Shown one piece after another: positions 9,135 to 16,862 of a DNA stretch of 47,266 nucleotides. Both the position numbers and the translations under genes were made by a program. How positions within the stretch are numbered: the first letter of the stretch is position 1; the number at the start of each line of letters is the position of its first letter. The notes under the pieces were generated by a model, which was given only the letters and a program-made list of their open reading frames with translations, did no database searches and had not been told where the DNA came from. Source of the DNA: an uncultured Acetobacteraceae bacterium (GTDB lineage Bacteria; Pseudomonadota; Alphaproteobacteria; Acetobacterales; Acetobacteraceae); assembly GCA_903918195.1 (NCBI GenBank), contig CAIXDS010000164.1, positions 1-47,266 on the forward strand, read 5' to 3'.

Positions 9135-10457
9135 ATGGGCATCCAGAATTTTCCCGCCGCACTTCAGCCAATCATCCAGCAGGGGTTCCTCGAACGGGAG
9201 TTCGAAGAGGCGCTGCGCAGCCGCCTCGGCTACCGTGCCGTGGCCGACCGCGAGGAGTTTGCGGTCGGCATCGGCGAGACGCTGACCAAGACGCGCGCCG
9301 GGCTCAAACCGAGCGTGACCGTGCCAATCGTGCCCTCGACCAACACCAACCTGGATAACGGGTTGACGCCGCAGACGTTTGCCGTCGAGCAGTACACGAT
9401 CACGATCAACCATTACGCGGCCACCACCGATCTGAACATGGTGACCAGCCGCGTGGGCATCGCCAGCCAGTTCCTGCTGAATGCCGCGATCAACGGCGAG
9501 CAGGCGGCGCGCAGCCTCGACGAGTTGGCGCGGAATGCGCTGTTTGCCGCGTATTTCGGCGGCAACACGCGGGTGCGGACCACGCTGGCCTCGCCCGGGC
9601 CGACGGTGGCGGTGGACGACGTGCGCGGTTTCCAGAGCACATTCGTCAACGGCGTGCAGACGCCGGTGGGCGGCTCGGCGTCGTTGACCGTAACCGTCGG
9701 ATCGGATGCCTACACGCTGGTGGGCACGAGCGTCGATGCGGTGAACGTGTCGACCACGCCGGGCGGCGTTTCGGGCACGCTCACCTTTTCCGGCGCGGTG
9801 ACGGTGGCGGATGCCACCGCGCTCAATACGGTGACGGCGGCAACGGCAAGTGCCGTGGTGCGCCCGAACGGGCGAAACAACACGACGCAACTGCAGAACG
9901 GCGACACGTTGACCATGTCGTCACTGCTAAACGCGGTGGCGCTGCTGCGACTGAACGCCGTGCCGGAGATCGACGGCGTGTTCAATTGCTATCTTGATCC
10001 CGTTTCAGCTAGGCAACTGTTTGCCGACAACGACTTCCGGCAGCTTTTCACCGGCGCCACCTCGGCCAACCAGGTGTTCAAGAAGGGGTTGATCAACGAC
10101 TTCCTTGGACTGCGCTTCATCCCGACGACCGAGGCCTATGTGCAGCCGCATCCGACCATCACCGGCGCGGTGGTGCGGCGGCCGATCGTGTGCGGCAAGG
10201 GGGCGCTGATCGAGGGTGACTATGCCGGGTTGGCGGCGGCCGATGTGGCGCCGAAGGACAGCATCATATCGGTGGTTGACGGGGTGGCGATGGTGACGCG
10301 CGAGCCGATCGACCGGCTGCAGCAGATTATTGCGCAGTCCTGGTACTGGATCGGCGGGTTCTGCACCCCGTCGGACACCACGACATCACCGAGCACGATT
10401 CCCACCGCAACCAACGCCGCCTTCAAGCGGGCGGTGATGATCGAGCACATCGGCTGA
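9135..10457 (+). CDS. Major capsid protein
   Basis: 440 aa. The N-terminal arm and helices (ALQPIIQQGFLEREFEEALR), the long core helix region (GIASQFLLNAAINGEQAARS) and the C-terminal DVAPKDSIISVVDGVAMVTR / SWYWIGGFC segments fit an HK97-fold capsid of the kind found in contractile-tailed phages. Residues about 155-245 are a Thr/Val/Gly-rich insertion that looks like an immunoglobulin-like or beta-sandwich domain displayed on the capsid surface. It follows the scaffold gene after a 91-nt gap containing no other gene. Confidence 0.85.
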   Translation: MGIQNFPAALQPIIQQGFLEREFEEALRSRLGYRAVADREEFAVGIGETLTKTRAGLKPSVTVPIVPSTNTNLDNGLTPQTFAVEQYTITINHYAATTDLNMVTSRVGIASQFLLNAAINGEQAARSLDELARNALFAAYFGGNTRVRTTLASPGPTVAVDDVRGFQSTFVNGVQTPVGGSASLTVTVGSDAYTLVGTSVDAVNVSTTPGGVSGTLTFSGAVTVADATALNTVTAATASAVVRPNGRNNTTQLQNGDTLTMSSLLNAVALLRLNAVPEIDGVFNCYLDPVSARQLFADNDFRQLFTGATSANQVFKKGLINDFLGLRFIPTTEAYVQPHPTITGAVVRRPIVCGKGALIEGDYAGLAAADVAPKDSIISVVDGVAMVTREPIDRLQQIIAQSWYWIGGFCTPSDTTTSPSTIPTATNAAFKRAVMIEHIG

Positions 10458-10563
10458 AGGCAGGCGATCATCAGGCGCGCGCTCTGCGCGACGGCGGACG
10501 GGGCATGCAGCTCCGCCCGCCGTCGCGGTTGGCGTTCGGCATTCGTGGGACGGGAGCGACGAC

Positions 10564-10938
10564 ATGGCGTTCAGCGAGGCCGAGAGAACCGACATCCGTC
10601 GCTTCTGCGGCTATCCGGCGCACGGGGTGGGTGGGCTGCTGCAGGGGTGGCGCTTCTATCAGGTCTATGGGTTGCTGGAGTACCGCCTGCTGCACCTGAG
10701 CGGTTCCGAGGAGGCGGTGGTGCGGCATTACCTGACCACCCTGTCGGCGCTTGAGCGGGCGGTGATCGAGGCCAGCGGTAACCTCGATACCGACCAGGCG
10801 GCGGTGTGGCGGCACAACCGCGATGAGGTTCGTGACCGGGTTCGCCTGTTCGATGACTGGCGGCGGCGGCTAGCCGGCTTCATGGGTGTACCGCCGGGCC
10901 CGGCCTTGGGCAGCGGCGGCATTGCGCTGGTGGTGTGA
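10564..10938 (+). CDS. Head-tail connector/adaptor-like protein
   Basis: 124 aa, helical (AFSEAERTDIRRFCGYPAHG; then EEAVVRHYLTTLSALERAVIE). The start ERTDIRRFCGYP resembles small head-completion proteins that bind under the portal. Its place immediately after the major capsid gene supports this. Stop overlaps the next ATG by one base (TGATG). Confidence 0.6.
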   Translation: MAFSEAERTDIRRFCGYPAHGVGGLLQGWRFYQVYGLLEYRLLHLSGSEEAVVRHYLTTLSALERAVIEASGNLDTDQAAVWRHNRDEVRDRVRLFDDWRRRLAGFMGVPPGPALGSGGIALVV

Positions 10939-11585
10939 TGCATGAAAGCACGCTCAGCGCCAAGGTGTGGCGCGGCCTGGGAATGGCGGCGCGAACGATC
11001 GGCGAGAAGACGAATGCCTACCGGCCGACCGATACGGGCGATCCGTTGCGGCCGGCAAGCCGGTTCTTGCAGCTGCCGGCTTCATTCATCCGTCCGGGCC
11101 TGCGGACCGTGCGTGCCGGTGGTTGGGGGGAGGCGTTCTGGGAGGGCGTGTTCGACGCCGCCACCACGCAGCCCGGCGACTATCTCGTGCACGCAGATGG
11201 CGGCATCTGGTTTGTGGCGGCGCAATTGCGGATGCAGGCGCCGCTCTGCGTGCGGACGCTGCGGCGGGTGAGCTTCACCCGTCCGTCCGGTCCCTTGAGC
11301 GCCGGGGCGAATTCGTATGGCGGCGTGAACCGCAGCGCGGCGGTGGAGGTGCTGACCCGTTGGCCCGCGGCTATGGGAACGCCGGGGGCTGCGGGCCAGA
11401 TCGAACTGGCAACGGCAACGACACTTCCGCAGGCCGTGTGGTCGGTGCTGTTGCCGCCGCTCGAATGGCTCGCTCTGCTGCCCGGCGACACGATGGCCGA
11501 CGATCTGGGGCGCGCCGGCGTGGTCGAGGTCGCCGAATGCACCGAACTGGGCTGGCGTCTGGTGGTCCGGCAGTCAACATCGTGA
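10938..11585 (+). CDS. Phage structural protein, probable head-tail joining
   Basis: 215 aa. No family is recognised with certainty. The first third (GEKTNAYRPTDTGDPL) followed by RFLQLPASF and QPGDYLVHADGGIWFVAAQ looks like a beta-rich neck protein; similar proteins sit at this place in other contractile phage modules. I start at the ATG overlapping the previous stop; a GTG one codon upstream is possible. Confidence 0.55.
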   Translation: MHESTLSAKVWRGLGMAARTIGEKTNAYRPTDTGDPLRPASRFLQLPASFIRPGLRTVRAGGWGEAFWEGVFDAATTQPGDYLVHADGGIWFVAAQLRMQAPLCVRTLRRVSFTRPSGPLSAGANSYGGVNRSAAVEVLTRWPAAMGTPGAAGQIELATATTLPQAVWSVLLPPLEWLALLPGDTMADDLGRAGVVEVAECTELGWRLVVRQSTS

Positions 11586-11708
11586 GGCATGCAGCCCTTG
11601 AGCGCGTCGCCACGTTGCTGCTAGCGGTGCAGGGGTGCGGTCTGCGCCACAATCGCACGCGGTTGGAATTGCCACGGCCGCTGAGAGCACCTGCGAAGGA
11701 GAATGACG

Positions 11709-11918
11709 ATGTCCAACTATGCCATCTGGCTCGATTGCACCACGACGCCGCCGACGGCCGCTGTAGCCCAGATCCCGGACCCGCTGCCCGGCAGCAATAG
11801 TCCGATCGGCGCGTACCGGACGACGCAACCGGCATCGACGGCCCGATGCATCGGCTATGTCGCAATGACCGACGGCGGCGTGAACCTGCCGTCGTCCCGT
11901 TGGATGCCCCTGCTGTGA
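11709..11918 (+). CDS. Small hypothetical phage protein
   Basis: 69 aa from the second of two in-frame ATGs; I chose it because AAGGAGA lies 8 nt upstream, whereas it is only 2 nt from the first ATG. Begins SNYAIWLDCTTTPPTA. No recognised family. The 123 nt before it hold nothing I can identify. Confidence 0.5.
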   Translation: MSNYAIWLDCTTTPPTAAVAQIPDPLPGSNSPIGAYRTTQPASTARCIGYVAMTDGGVNLPSSRWMPLL

Positions 11919-12021
11919 AATATGCCATCGACAATCATGGAAGCCGCGTTCCGCGCGCTGTGGCACATGACCATGGGCCAGGCATCTCAATACGTATACG
12001 GACCGAGGAGATTCCGGGCCG

Positions 12022-12852
12022 ATGGCAGATCAGTCCGATGTCGAGACCGCATTGGTCTCCCAAATTACAAACATATTGTACCCAAATGGGCTGTCTGCCA
12101 GTGGGCTGCTAACGCAGGCGGCGAAGATTTATCGTGGCTGGCCGAGTACGGCGTCGCTGCGGACGGATTTGGCGGCGGGCACGTTGAACGTTACTGTATT
12201 CCCGAAAGCGGACACATTACGCAATACGACACGTTGGACAGACGGTGTCGTGTCCACGAGCGGCACGTCGCCATCGCTGACGGTCAGCGTGAGCGGCAAC
12301 AGCGCGACCTTCGCGGGATCGGCGGCGACGGGGCAGCTGGCCGGGTTGCTCGTCGATGCTCTCACGGTGGTGCACCGGACAGTGGCGGCGGACACGCCCG
12401 AGTTGGTGGCGGCGGCGCTGGGGCAGTTGATCCGCGCGCGGCGCATTGCGTTGGTGAGCGGGGCGACGGTGACGGTGCCCGGGGCGGGATTGCTGGTGGG
12501 TCGGGTGGTGGCGGATCAGACGGTGCTGTGCTGGACGCGCAGCCAGCTGCAGCTGTTCCGGATCAGCTGCTGGTGCCCGGACCCGACCTCGCGCGACAGC
12601 GTCGCTTCGGCGATCGACAATGCGCTGTCAGCGCGGAGCTTTATTGAGCTTAACGATGGCAGCACGGGGCGTCTGCGCTACGTCGGGACGACCGAATTCG
12701 ACCAGAGCCAGGATGCGGCGCTGTACCGGCGCGACCTGGTTTATTCGGTGGACTACCTGACCACGGTCGCCGACGCGCTGCCGCCGATGATTTTCGGTGA
12801 CACAACGCTCGCGCCGCTCGGTTCGGGCATCGTGAAAAGCCTGCTTAGCTGA
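12022..12852 (+). CDS. Phage tail completion / neck protein
   Basis: 276 aa. Starts with ADQSDVETALVSQITNILYP, a helix found in minor tail proteins that cap the tube, then beta-rich Thr/Ser/Val sequence and LFRISCWCPDPTSRD and GRLRYVGTTEFD, compatible with a gp37/gpR-like tail terminator fold. Located just before the sheath and its small companion, where tail-completion proteins are normally encoded. Assignment rests mainly on context. Confidence 0.55.
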   Translation: MADQSDVETALVSQITNILYPNGLSASGLLTQAAKIYRGWPSTASLRTDLAAGTLNVTVFPKADTLRNTTRWTDGVVSTSGTSPSLTVSVSGNSATFAGSAATGQLAGLLVDALTVVHRTVAADTPELVAAALGQLIRARRIALVSGATVTVPGAGLLVGRVVADQTVLCWTRSQLQLFRISCWCPDPTSRDSVASAIDNALSARSFIELNDGSTGRLRYVGTTEFDQSQDAALYRRDLVYSVDYLTTVADALPPMIFGDTTLAPLGSGIVKSLLS

Positions 12853-12865
12853 ACGGGAGTTTGCA

Positions 12866-13027
12866 ATGACCATCCAACTCGTGGTGGTGCGTCCTTTCGG
12901 GACGTACGTAAAAGGTGCCGTGATCGGGGATGTGGCCTCGATCGCGGCGGTATTGGCCTCCGAGCAGGCGGCCAACGTGGTGCGGGTGCAGCAGCCATCC
13001 TCGGCGCAGCCGGGGAAGGGGAGCTAG
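12866..13027 (+). CDS. Small protein preceding the sheath gene
   Basis: 53 aa (ATG at 12866, TAG at 13025-13027), with GGGAG 9 nt upstream. It begins TIQLVVVRPFGTYVKG and has no membrane segment. In Mu-like phages a similarly short open frame (DUF2635 type) precedes the sheath gene, so position suggests an equivalent; sequence alone is too short to say. The sheath ATG lies 3 nt after its stop. Confidence 0.55.
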   Translation: MTIQLVVVRPFGTYVKGAVIGDVASIAAVLASEQAANVVRVQQPSSAQPGKGS

Positions 13028-13030
13028 CAG

Positions 13031-14599
13031 ATGCCGATCGTGCATCAGGGGAGCCTGAACACCACCGCGCTGGTGGTGCCCGACCTCTATGTCCAGATCG
13101 TGCCGCCGCAGAACCTGGTGCTGAACGGCGTTCCCACCAACGTCGTCGGCGTGGTCGGCACGGCGAGCTGGGGACCGGTGGGCCAGCCGGTGATCGTGGG
13201 CACGATGACGGACTATGCCGTCAGCTTCGGGCCGATCATGGTGCGCAAGCACGACATGGGTACACCCGTTGCGGCCGCGGTGCAGCAGGGGGCGGCGAAC
13301 TTCCGTTGCGTGCGGGTGACCGACGGGACCGATACGGCGGCGCAGTTCGAGGTGCCCGGGACGAATTTCCTGTTCACGGCGGTCCACACCGGCAGCCTGG
13401 GCAACCAGATCGCGGCCGTGCTGGGGACGGGATCGCAGGCGGGTACCTGGCGGCTGACGCTGGCGCTGCCCGGTGGCACCCCGGAGGTGTACGACAATAT
13501 CGGCGGCACCGGCGCCGTATTCTGGCAGAACCTGACCGCGGCAGTGAATGACGGGCAGGGGCCGCAGCGTGGCCCGAGTCTGTTGGTGGTGGCGAATGCG
13601 GGGGGATATGCCGGAGCGCCGGTGGCATTCACTTGGACCTTCGCGACCGGGCCGGTGGGGACTGATGGTGCCAACGTGACCGCCCTGAATCTTGTGGGCG
13701 TCGACGTGATGCCGCGGACCGGGATGTTTGCGCTGCGCGGGCTGGGCTGCAGCCTCGCACTGTTGGCCGACGAGGACGACGCGACGCAGTGGCCGGCGCA
13801 GGCCGCTTTCGCGTTGTCCGAGGGGATCTACATGATCCTGTGCGGGCCGGCGGGCGACACCGTCACCAACGCGCTGATCGTCAAGCAGGCGGCCGGGTTG
13901 GACACTTATGCCTGCAAGCTGATGTTCGGCGACTGGATCTGGTGGAGCGACCAGGTGAATGCGGTCGTGCGGCTGATCAGCCCGCAGGGGTTCGTGGTGG
14001 GACGGCTGGCCAATTTGTCACCGGAGCAGTCGAGCCTGAACAAGCCGCTGTATGGGGTGGTGGGCAGCCAGAAATCGGGCACGCCGGGGACAGGGCAGAC
14101 GACGACCTACAGCAGTGTGGAACTGCAGACAATGTTCCGGGCTGGCATCGACGTGATTTCCAACCCACAGCCCGGCGGATTCTACTGGGGCGTCCGGTGC
14201 GGCCATAACAGCTCATCCAACGCCGCTACCAGTGGTGACAATTACACGCGACTGACCAACTACATCGCCGCCACACTGGCCGCCGGCATGGGGCAATATG
14301 TGGGGCAAGTGGTCAACGCCGCGTTGTTCAGGCGCATCCGTTCGACGCAACTAAGCTTCCTGCAGAATATGCTGTCGCAAGGCATGTTGGGCAGCGCCGA
14401 TGGCAGCGTGCCGTTCAGCGTGATCTGCGATACGAGCAACAACCCGCAGTCGCGGACATCGCTCGGCTATGTGCAGTCCGACGCGCAAATCCAATACCAG
14501 GCGATCAACGAGAAGTTCATCGTCAATATCGAAGGCGGCCAGACCGTCACGGTGACGCAGCAATCGCTGGCGAACACGCCCGGCTCGCTGGCAGCGTAA
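13031..14599 (+). CDS. Contractile tail sheath protein
   Basis: 522 aa. Features of the Phage_sheath family: an N-terminal segment with GVPTNVVGVVGTASWGPVGQ, a central inserted variable region, and the conserved C-terminal half with AYSSVELQT-like (TYSSVELQTMFRAGIDVI), GGFYWGVRCGHNSS and RRIRSTQLSFLQNML. The C-terminal region (FIVNIEGGQTVTVTQQS) is the typical extended arm that links neighbouring subunits. It defines the particle as myovirus-like. The next gene, the tube, starts 12 nt downstream. Confidence 0.92.
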   Translation: MPIVHQGSLNTTALVVPDLYVQIVPPQNLVLNGVPTNVVGVVGTASWGPVGQPVIVGTMTDYAVSFGPIMVRKHDMGTPVAAAVQQGAANFRCVRVTDGTDTAAQFEVPGTNFLFTAVHTGSLGNQIAAVLGTGSQAGTWRLTLALPGGTPEVYDNIGGTGAVFWQNLTAAVNDGQGPQRGPSLLVVANAGGYAGAPVAFTWTFATGPVGTDGANVTALNLVGVDVMPRTGMFALRGLGCSLALLADEDDATQWPAQAAFALSEGIYMILCGPAGDTVTNALIVKQAAGLDTYACKLMFGDWIWWSDQVNAVVRLISPQGFVVGRLANLSPEQSSLNKPLYGVVGSQKSGTPGTGQTTTYSSVELQTMFRAGIDVISNPQPGGFYWGVRCGHNSSSNAATSGDNYTRLTNYIAATLAAGMGQYVGQVVNAALFRRIRSTQLSFLQNMLSQGMLGSADGSVPFSVICDTSNNPQSRTSLGYVQSDAQIQYQAINEKFIVNIEGGQTVTVTQQSLANTPGSLAA

Positions 14600-14611
14600 C
14601 AGGAGAACACG

Positions 14612-15040
14612 GTGACGAGCACAAGCTTTTCGGTCGGTCGCGACTGCCAGCTGGTGGTGATCGGGCCGTACGGCCGGATCGACCTGACATATGTGACGGC
14701 GTTCGAAAGCCGGCAGGTAACCGCGCCGGTGCGTGTCGATTGCATTGATGGCACGCAGATGGCGGCCGAACTGCCGAAGGGGTGGGAAGGCCATTTCGAA
14801 CTGGAGCGCGGGTCGCCGGTTGTGGACGATTTCATTGCGCAGGCCGAGGCGGCGTTCTTTGCCGGCACGGCGGTGCCAGCGGGCACGCTGTACCAATACG
14901 TGAACGAGACGGACGGCTCGACCAGCACGTACCAATACACCGGGGCGGTGTTCAAGCTGGCGCAGGCCGGCGCGTGGAAGGGCGATGCCAGCGTGAAGCA
15001 GCGGCTCGAGTTCTTCGCCGGACGGCGGACCAGCGTGTGA
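14612..15040 (+). CDS. Tail tube protein
   Basis: 142 aa, GTG start preceded by AGGAGAA. Beta-rich sequence with TSFSVGRDCQLVVIGPYGRI and ELPKGWEGHFELERG, as in tube proteins of Mu-like contractile phages, followed by a helix and a strand pair around YQYTGAVFKLAQAG. Direct succession sheath-tube-chaperone is the standard order. The stop codon overlaps the next ATG by one base. Confidence 0.82.
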   Translation: MTSTSFSVGRDCQLVVIGPYGRIDLTYVTAFESRQVTAPVRVDCIDGTQMAAELPKGWEGHFELERGSPVVDDFIAQAEAAFFAGTAVPAGTLYQYVNETDGSTSTYQYTGAVFKLAQAGAWKGDASVKQRLEFFAGRRTSV

Positions 15041-15402
15041 TGGAGCGGCAGGCGGCGTTTGAGACGCCGTCGGCGCGGCTGGTGGCGGCGGCGCAGGCGG
15101 CGCCGACCGTGACCGACTCGCGCGGGCGTGTGCTGTCGCTGCGGCGGCTGACGGCGCTGGACAAGCTGCGACTGTTCAAGGCGGCCGGGCCGGTGCTGGC
15201 GCAGAATCAGCCTTGGCTCGGGATGGCGGTGCTGGCGTGCTCGGTGGCGACGGTGGACGACGTGCCGGTGCCGCCGGCGGTGACCGAGGGGCAGGTCGAG
15301 GCGCTGGTGGCGCGGCTGGGCGATGATGGGCTGGCGGCGGTGGCCGCCGCGCTCGATGGGGGTACGGCGCCGGCGCTCGCGGGAGACCTGGCGGGAAACT
15401 GA
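15040..15402 (+). CDS. Tail assembly chaperone, short (G-like) form
   Basis: 120 aa, starting on the ATG that shares a base with the tube stop. It is an alpha-helical protein (RLTALDKLRLFKAAGPVLAQ; QVEALVARLGDDGLAAVAAA). It lies between the tube and tape-measure genes, exactly where the lambda G or Mu gp41-type chaperone is encoded. Its last two sense codons (GGA AAC) are part of a canonical slippery heptamer, so a fraction of ribosomes should make a longer form (see the separate entry). It would bind and solubilise the tape measure during tail assembly. Confidence 0.8.
   Translation: MERQAAFETPSARLVAAAQAAPTVTDSRGRVLSLRRLTALDKLRLFKAAGPVLAQNQPWLGMAVLACSVATVDDVPVPPAVTEGQVEALVARLGDDGLAAVAAALDGGTAPALAGDLAGN
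15393..15399 (+). promoter_or_regulatory. Slippery heptamer for -1 programmed frameshifting
   Basis: G GGA AAC, a perfect X XXY YYZ motif in the zero frame, lies directly before the TGA stop (15400-15402) of the short chaperone. Slipping back one base gives GGG AAA and opens a 57-codon extension. This is the same class of site as GGGAAAG of phage lambda G/GT. I did not establish a downstream stimulatory pseudoknot. Confidence 0.75.
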
Positions 15403-15572
15403 GCAGGCACCCTGATCTGGTGGACTGCCTCTACCTGATCCGGAACGGGGTGCCCTTCGACGTTGCGTTCAGTCTGCCTGCGGACGAGCGCCTGGCCTGG
15501 GTGGTGGCACTTGGGACGCTTGATGGCGGCGAGTTCGACTTCGTGGCGATGCGGTGGAAGGAGCGGCCATGA
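15399..15572 (+). CDS. Tail assembly chaperone, -1 frame extension (GT-like T part)
   Basis: After -1 slippage translation continues from CTG at 15399 through 57 codons (LSRHPDLVDCLYLIRNGVPF, then DVAFSLPADERLAWVVALGT) to a TGA at 15570-15572, ending with GEFDFVAMRWKERP. This ending is typical of T-domains of tail chaperones. There is no good start codon or ribosome binding site for independent translation, supporting expression only as a fusion of about 177 aa with the short form. It overlaps the next start by ATGA. Confidence 0.72.
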   Translation: MSRHPDLVDCLYLIRNGVPFDVAFSLPADERLAWVVALGTLDGGEFDFVAMRWKERP

Positions 15573-15877
15573 CCTTGCGCGGACTGATGCGGCATTTGGC
15601 GCAGCTGGACCTGGAACGCGTGGCGGAGACGGCGCTGGCGGCGCAGGCCGAGGCTATTGCGGCGGCGGCGCGCGAGGCCGGGGCGGATGGCGGCGAGGTG
15701 CGGGCGGCCAAGGGGGAAGCGTTGGTCGGGTGGCGCTCGGTGGCGCTGCGGCGGCGCGAGAGGGGCGATCTCAGCGTGCGGCCGCGTCCCGTGTTGGCGC
15801 CGGTGGCCGTAGCGCAGGGCGGGCGTGCGGCGGAAGCGGTCGGCGCGGCAGTCGCTGATGCGCTCCGGGGGGCGTGA
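15569..15877 (+). CDS. Hypothetical phage tail protein
   Basis: 102 aa, Ala-rich amphipathic helices (LRGLMRHLAQLDLERVAETA) then a basic segment (GWRSVALRRRERGDLSVRPR). It lies between the chaperone and the candidate tape measure, overlapping both by 4 nt and 1 nt, so it belongs to the tail operon. Family not recognised; the helix-then-basic layout recalls minor tail proteins of the HK97-gp10 type, but I would not name it so. Confidence 0.55.
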   Translation: MTLRGLMRHLAQLDLERVAETALAAQAEAIAAAAREAGADGGEVRAAKGEALVGWRSVALRRRERGDLSVRPRPVLAPVAVAQGGRAAEAVGAAVADALRGA

Positions 15878-16824
15878 TGGAAGACGCCTACGAGATCGGC
15901 ATCCGGCTGGTTCTGGAGAACGGCGTTTCGGCAGGCATTGCGGTGCTGCAGAACGACCTGGCTGCCTATGACCGGGCCTTGGCGGCAACGACCGGGCAGT
16001 TGCGGACGGTGACCGAGGCCGGGCGCGGCGTGAAGGCGCCGGTGGGCCAGGGCGGGACTGGTCCGGTTGTCCCTGGCGCCGCTGCACGGGCGGAGATGGA
16101 GGTTCCCGACGCCGGGCAAGGCCGCGGGCGGGAATTGCCGGCGCCTGCACCCGCGATGCCGCTGCCCGCGGCTTCGCTGCCCGCGCCGGCCAGGCCGCCG
16201 GCGGTTGCGGTTGCCGCACCGGCGAAAGTGCCGCCGGTTCCTCCGCCTGCCATGCCGCGCGCGGAGGTGCCCGGGCGCGTTCTTGCGCCGCTGCAAGGGG
16301 CGCTGCGGTCGCCATCTGCTCCCGAACAGCCCGTCCGTGCGAAGGCGGAGGCGCAACAGGGTGTGCCGCCATCGGGGCGCGGGCCGGCAACGGCGGCGCT
16401 GACGGTGATGGCCGTTCCGCCGCCGCCGCTGCGTTACGCGCGGTATGCGCCGGTGGCCGGTCAGCTTCCTGCGGGCACGGCGCCGCATGGGCCGGGGGAT
16501 GGCAGGCCTTTGCCGGTGGCGGCTCCGGATCGGCGCGAGGACCAGCCAGTCCCGCTCGCGGCGCGTGAGCCGTTCCCTTCGCCCGCCTGGAACGCGGCGC
16601 CGCTTCCGGCGAGTGCACCGGCCGCAGCGGCGACATCGGCGGCGCCGGTTGCCGCGGCGGAGTCGTCGGGGCCGGTGCAGGGCGATGTCTTCCTGGACGG
16701 TGCGCGTGTCGGACGCTGGATGTCTGACCGGCTGGCGCGGGAAGCCGATCGTCCGCAGGCGGGAGTTACGGGGTTCGATCCGCGGCTGGGCCCCGCCTGG
16801 CCCGGCTCCTTGCATGGCACGTGA
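15877..16824 (+). CDS. Short Pro/Ala-rich candidate tape measure protein
   Basis: 315 aa. Residues 1-45 are helical (AYEIGIRLVLENGVSAGIAV; LAAYDRALAATTGQLRTVTE). Residues about 60-270 are very rich in Pro, Ala and Val and look disordered. The C-terminus (GDVFLDGARVGRWMSDRLAR, then TGFDPRLGPAWPG) resembles the end of tape measures in related contractile modules. It has none of the hydrophobic segments or long coiled coils of a classical tape measure. Its position after the chaperone and before the gpU/X/D-like genes makes tape measure the best reading. At about 1.5 angstrom per residue it would specify a tail of only about 45-50 nm. Confidence 0.6.
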   Translation: MEDAYEIGIRLVLENGVSAGIAVLQNDLAAYDRALAATTGQLRTVTEAGRGVKAPVGQGGTGPVVPGAAARAEMEVPDAGQGRGRELPAPAPAMPLPAASLPAPARPPAVAVAAPAKVPPVPPPAMPRAEVPGRVLAPLQGALRSPSAPEQPVRAKAEAQQGVPPSGRGPATAALTVMAVPPPPLRYARYAPVAGQLPAGTAPHGPGDGRPLPVAAPDRREDQPVPLAAREPFPSPAWNAAPLPASAPAAAATSAAPVAAAESSGPVQGDVFLDGARVGRWMSDRLAREADRPQAGVTGFDPRLGPAWPGSLHGT

Positions 16825-16851
16825 GGGTTGGGCATGGCACGTGAGTGTTGG
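16812..16851. repeat. Tandem 20-bp duplication spanning the tape-measure stop
   Basis: Two consecutive copies (16812-16831 and 16832-16851) of GCATGGCACGTGAG(G/T)GTTGG differ at one base. The stop of the upstream gene lies in the first copy. Each copy carries an in-frame-looking ATG-GCA-CGT-TGA mini-frame too short to be a gene. Probably a slippage duplication. Confidence 0.7.
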
Positions 16852-16862
16852 GGACCTGAGTG

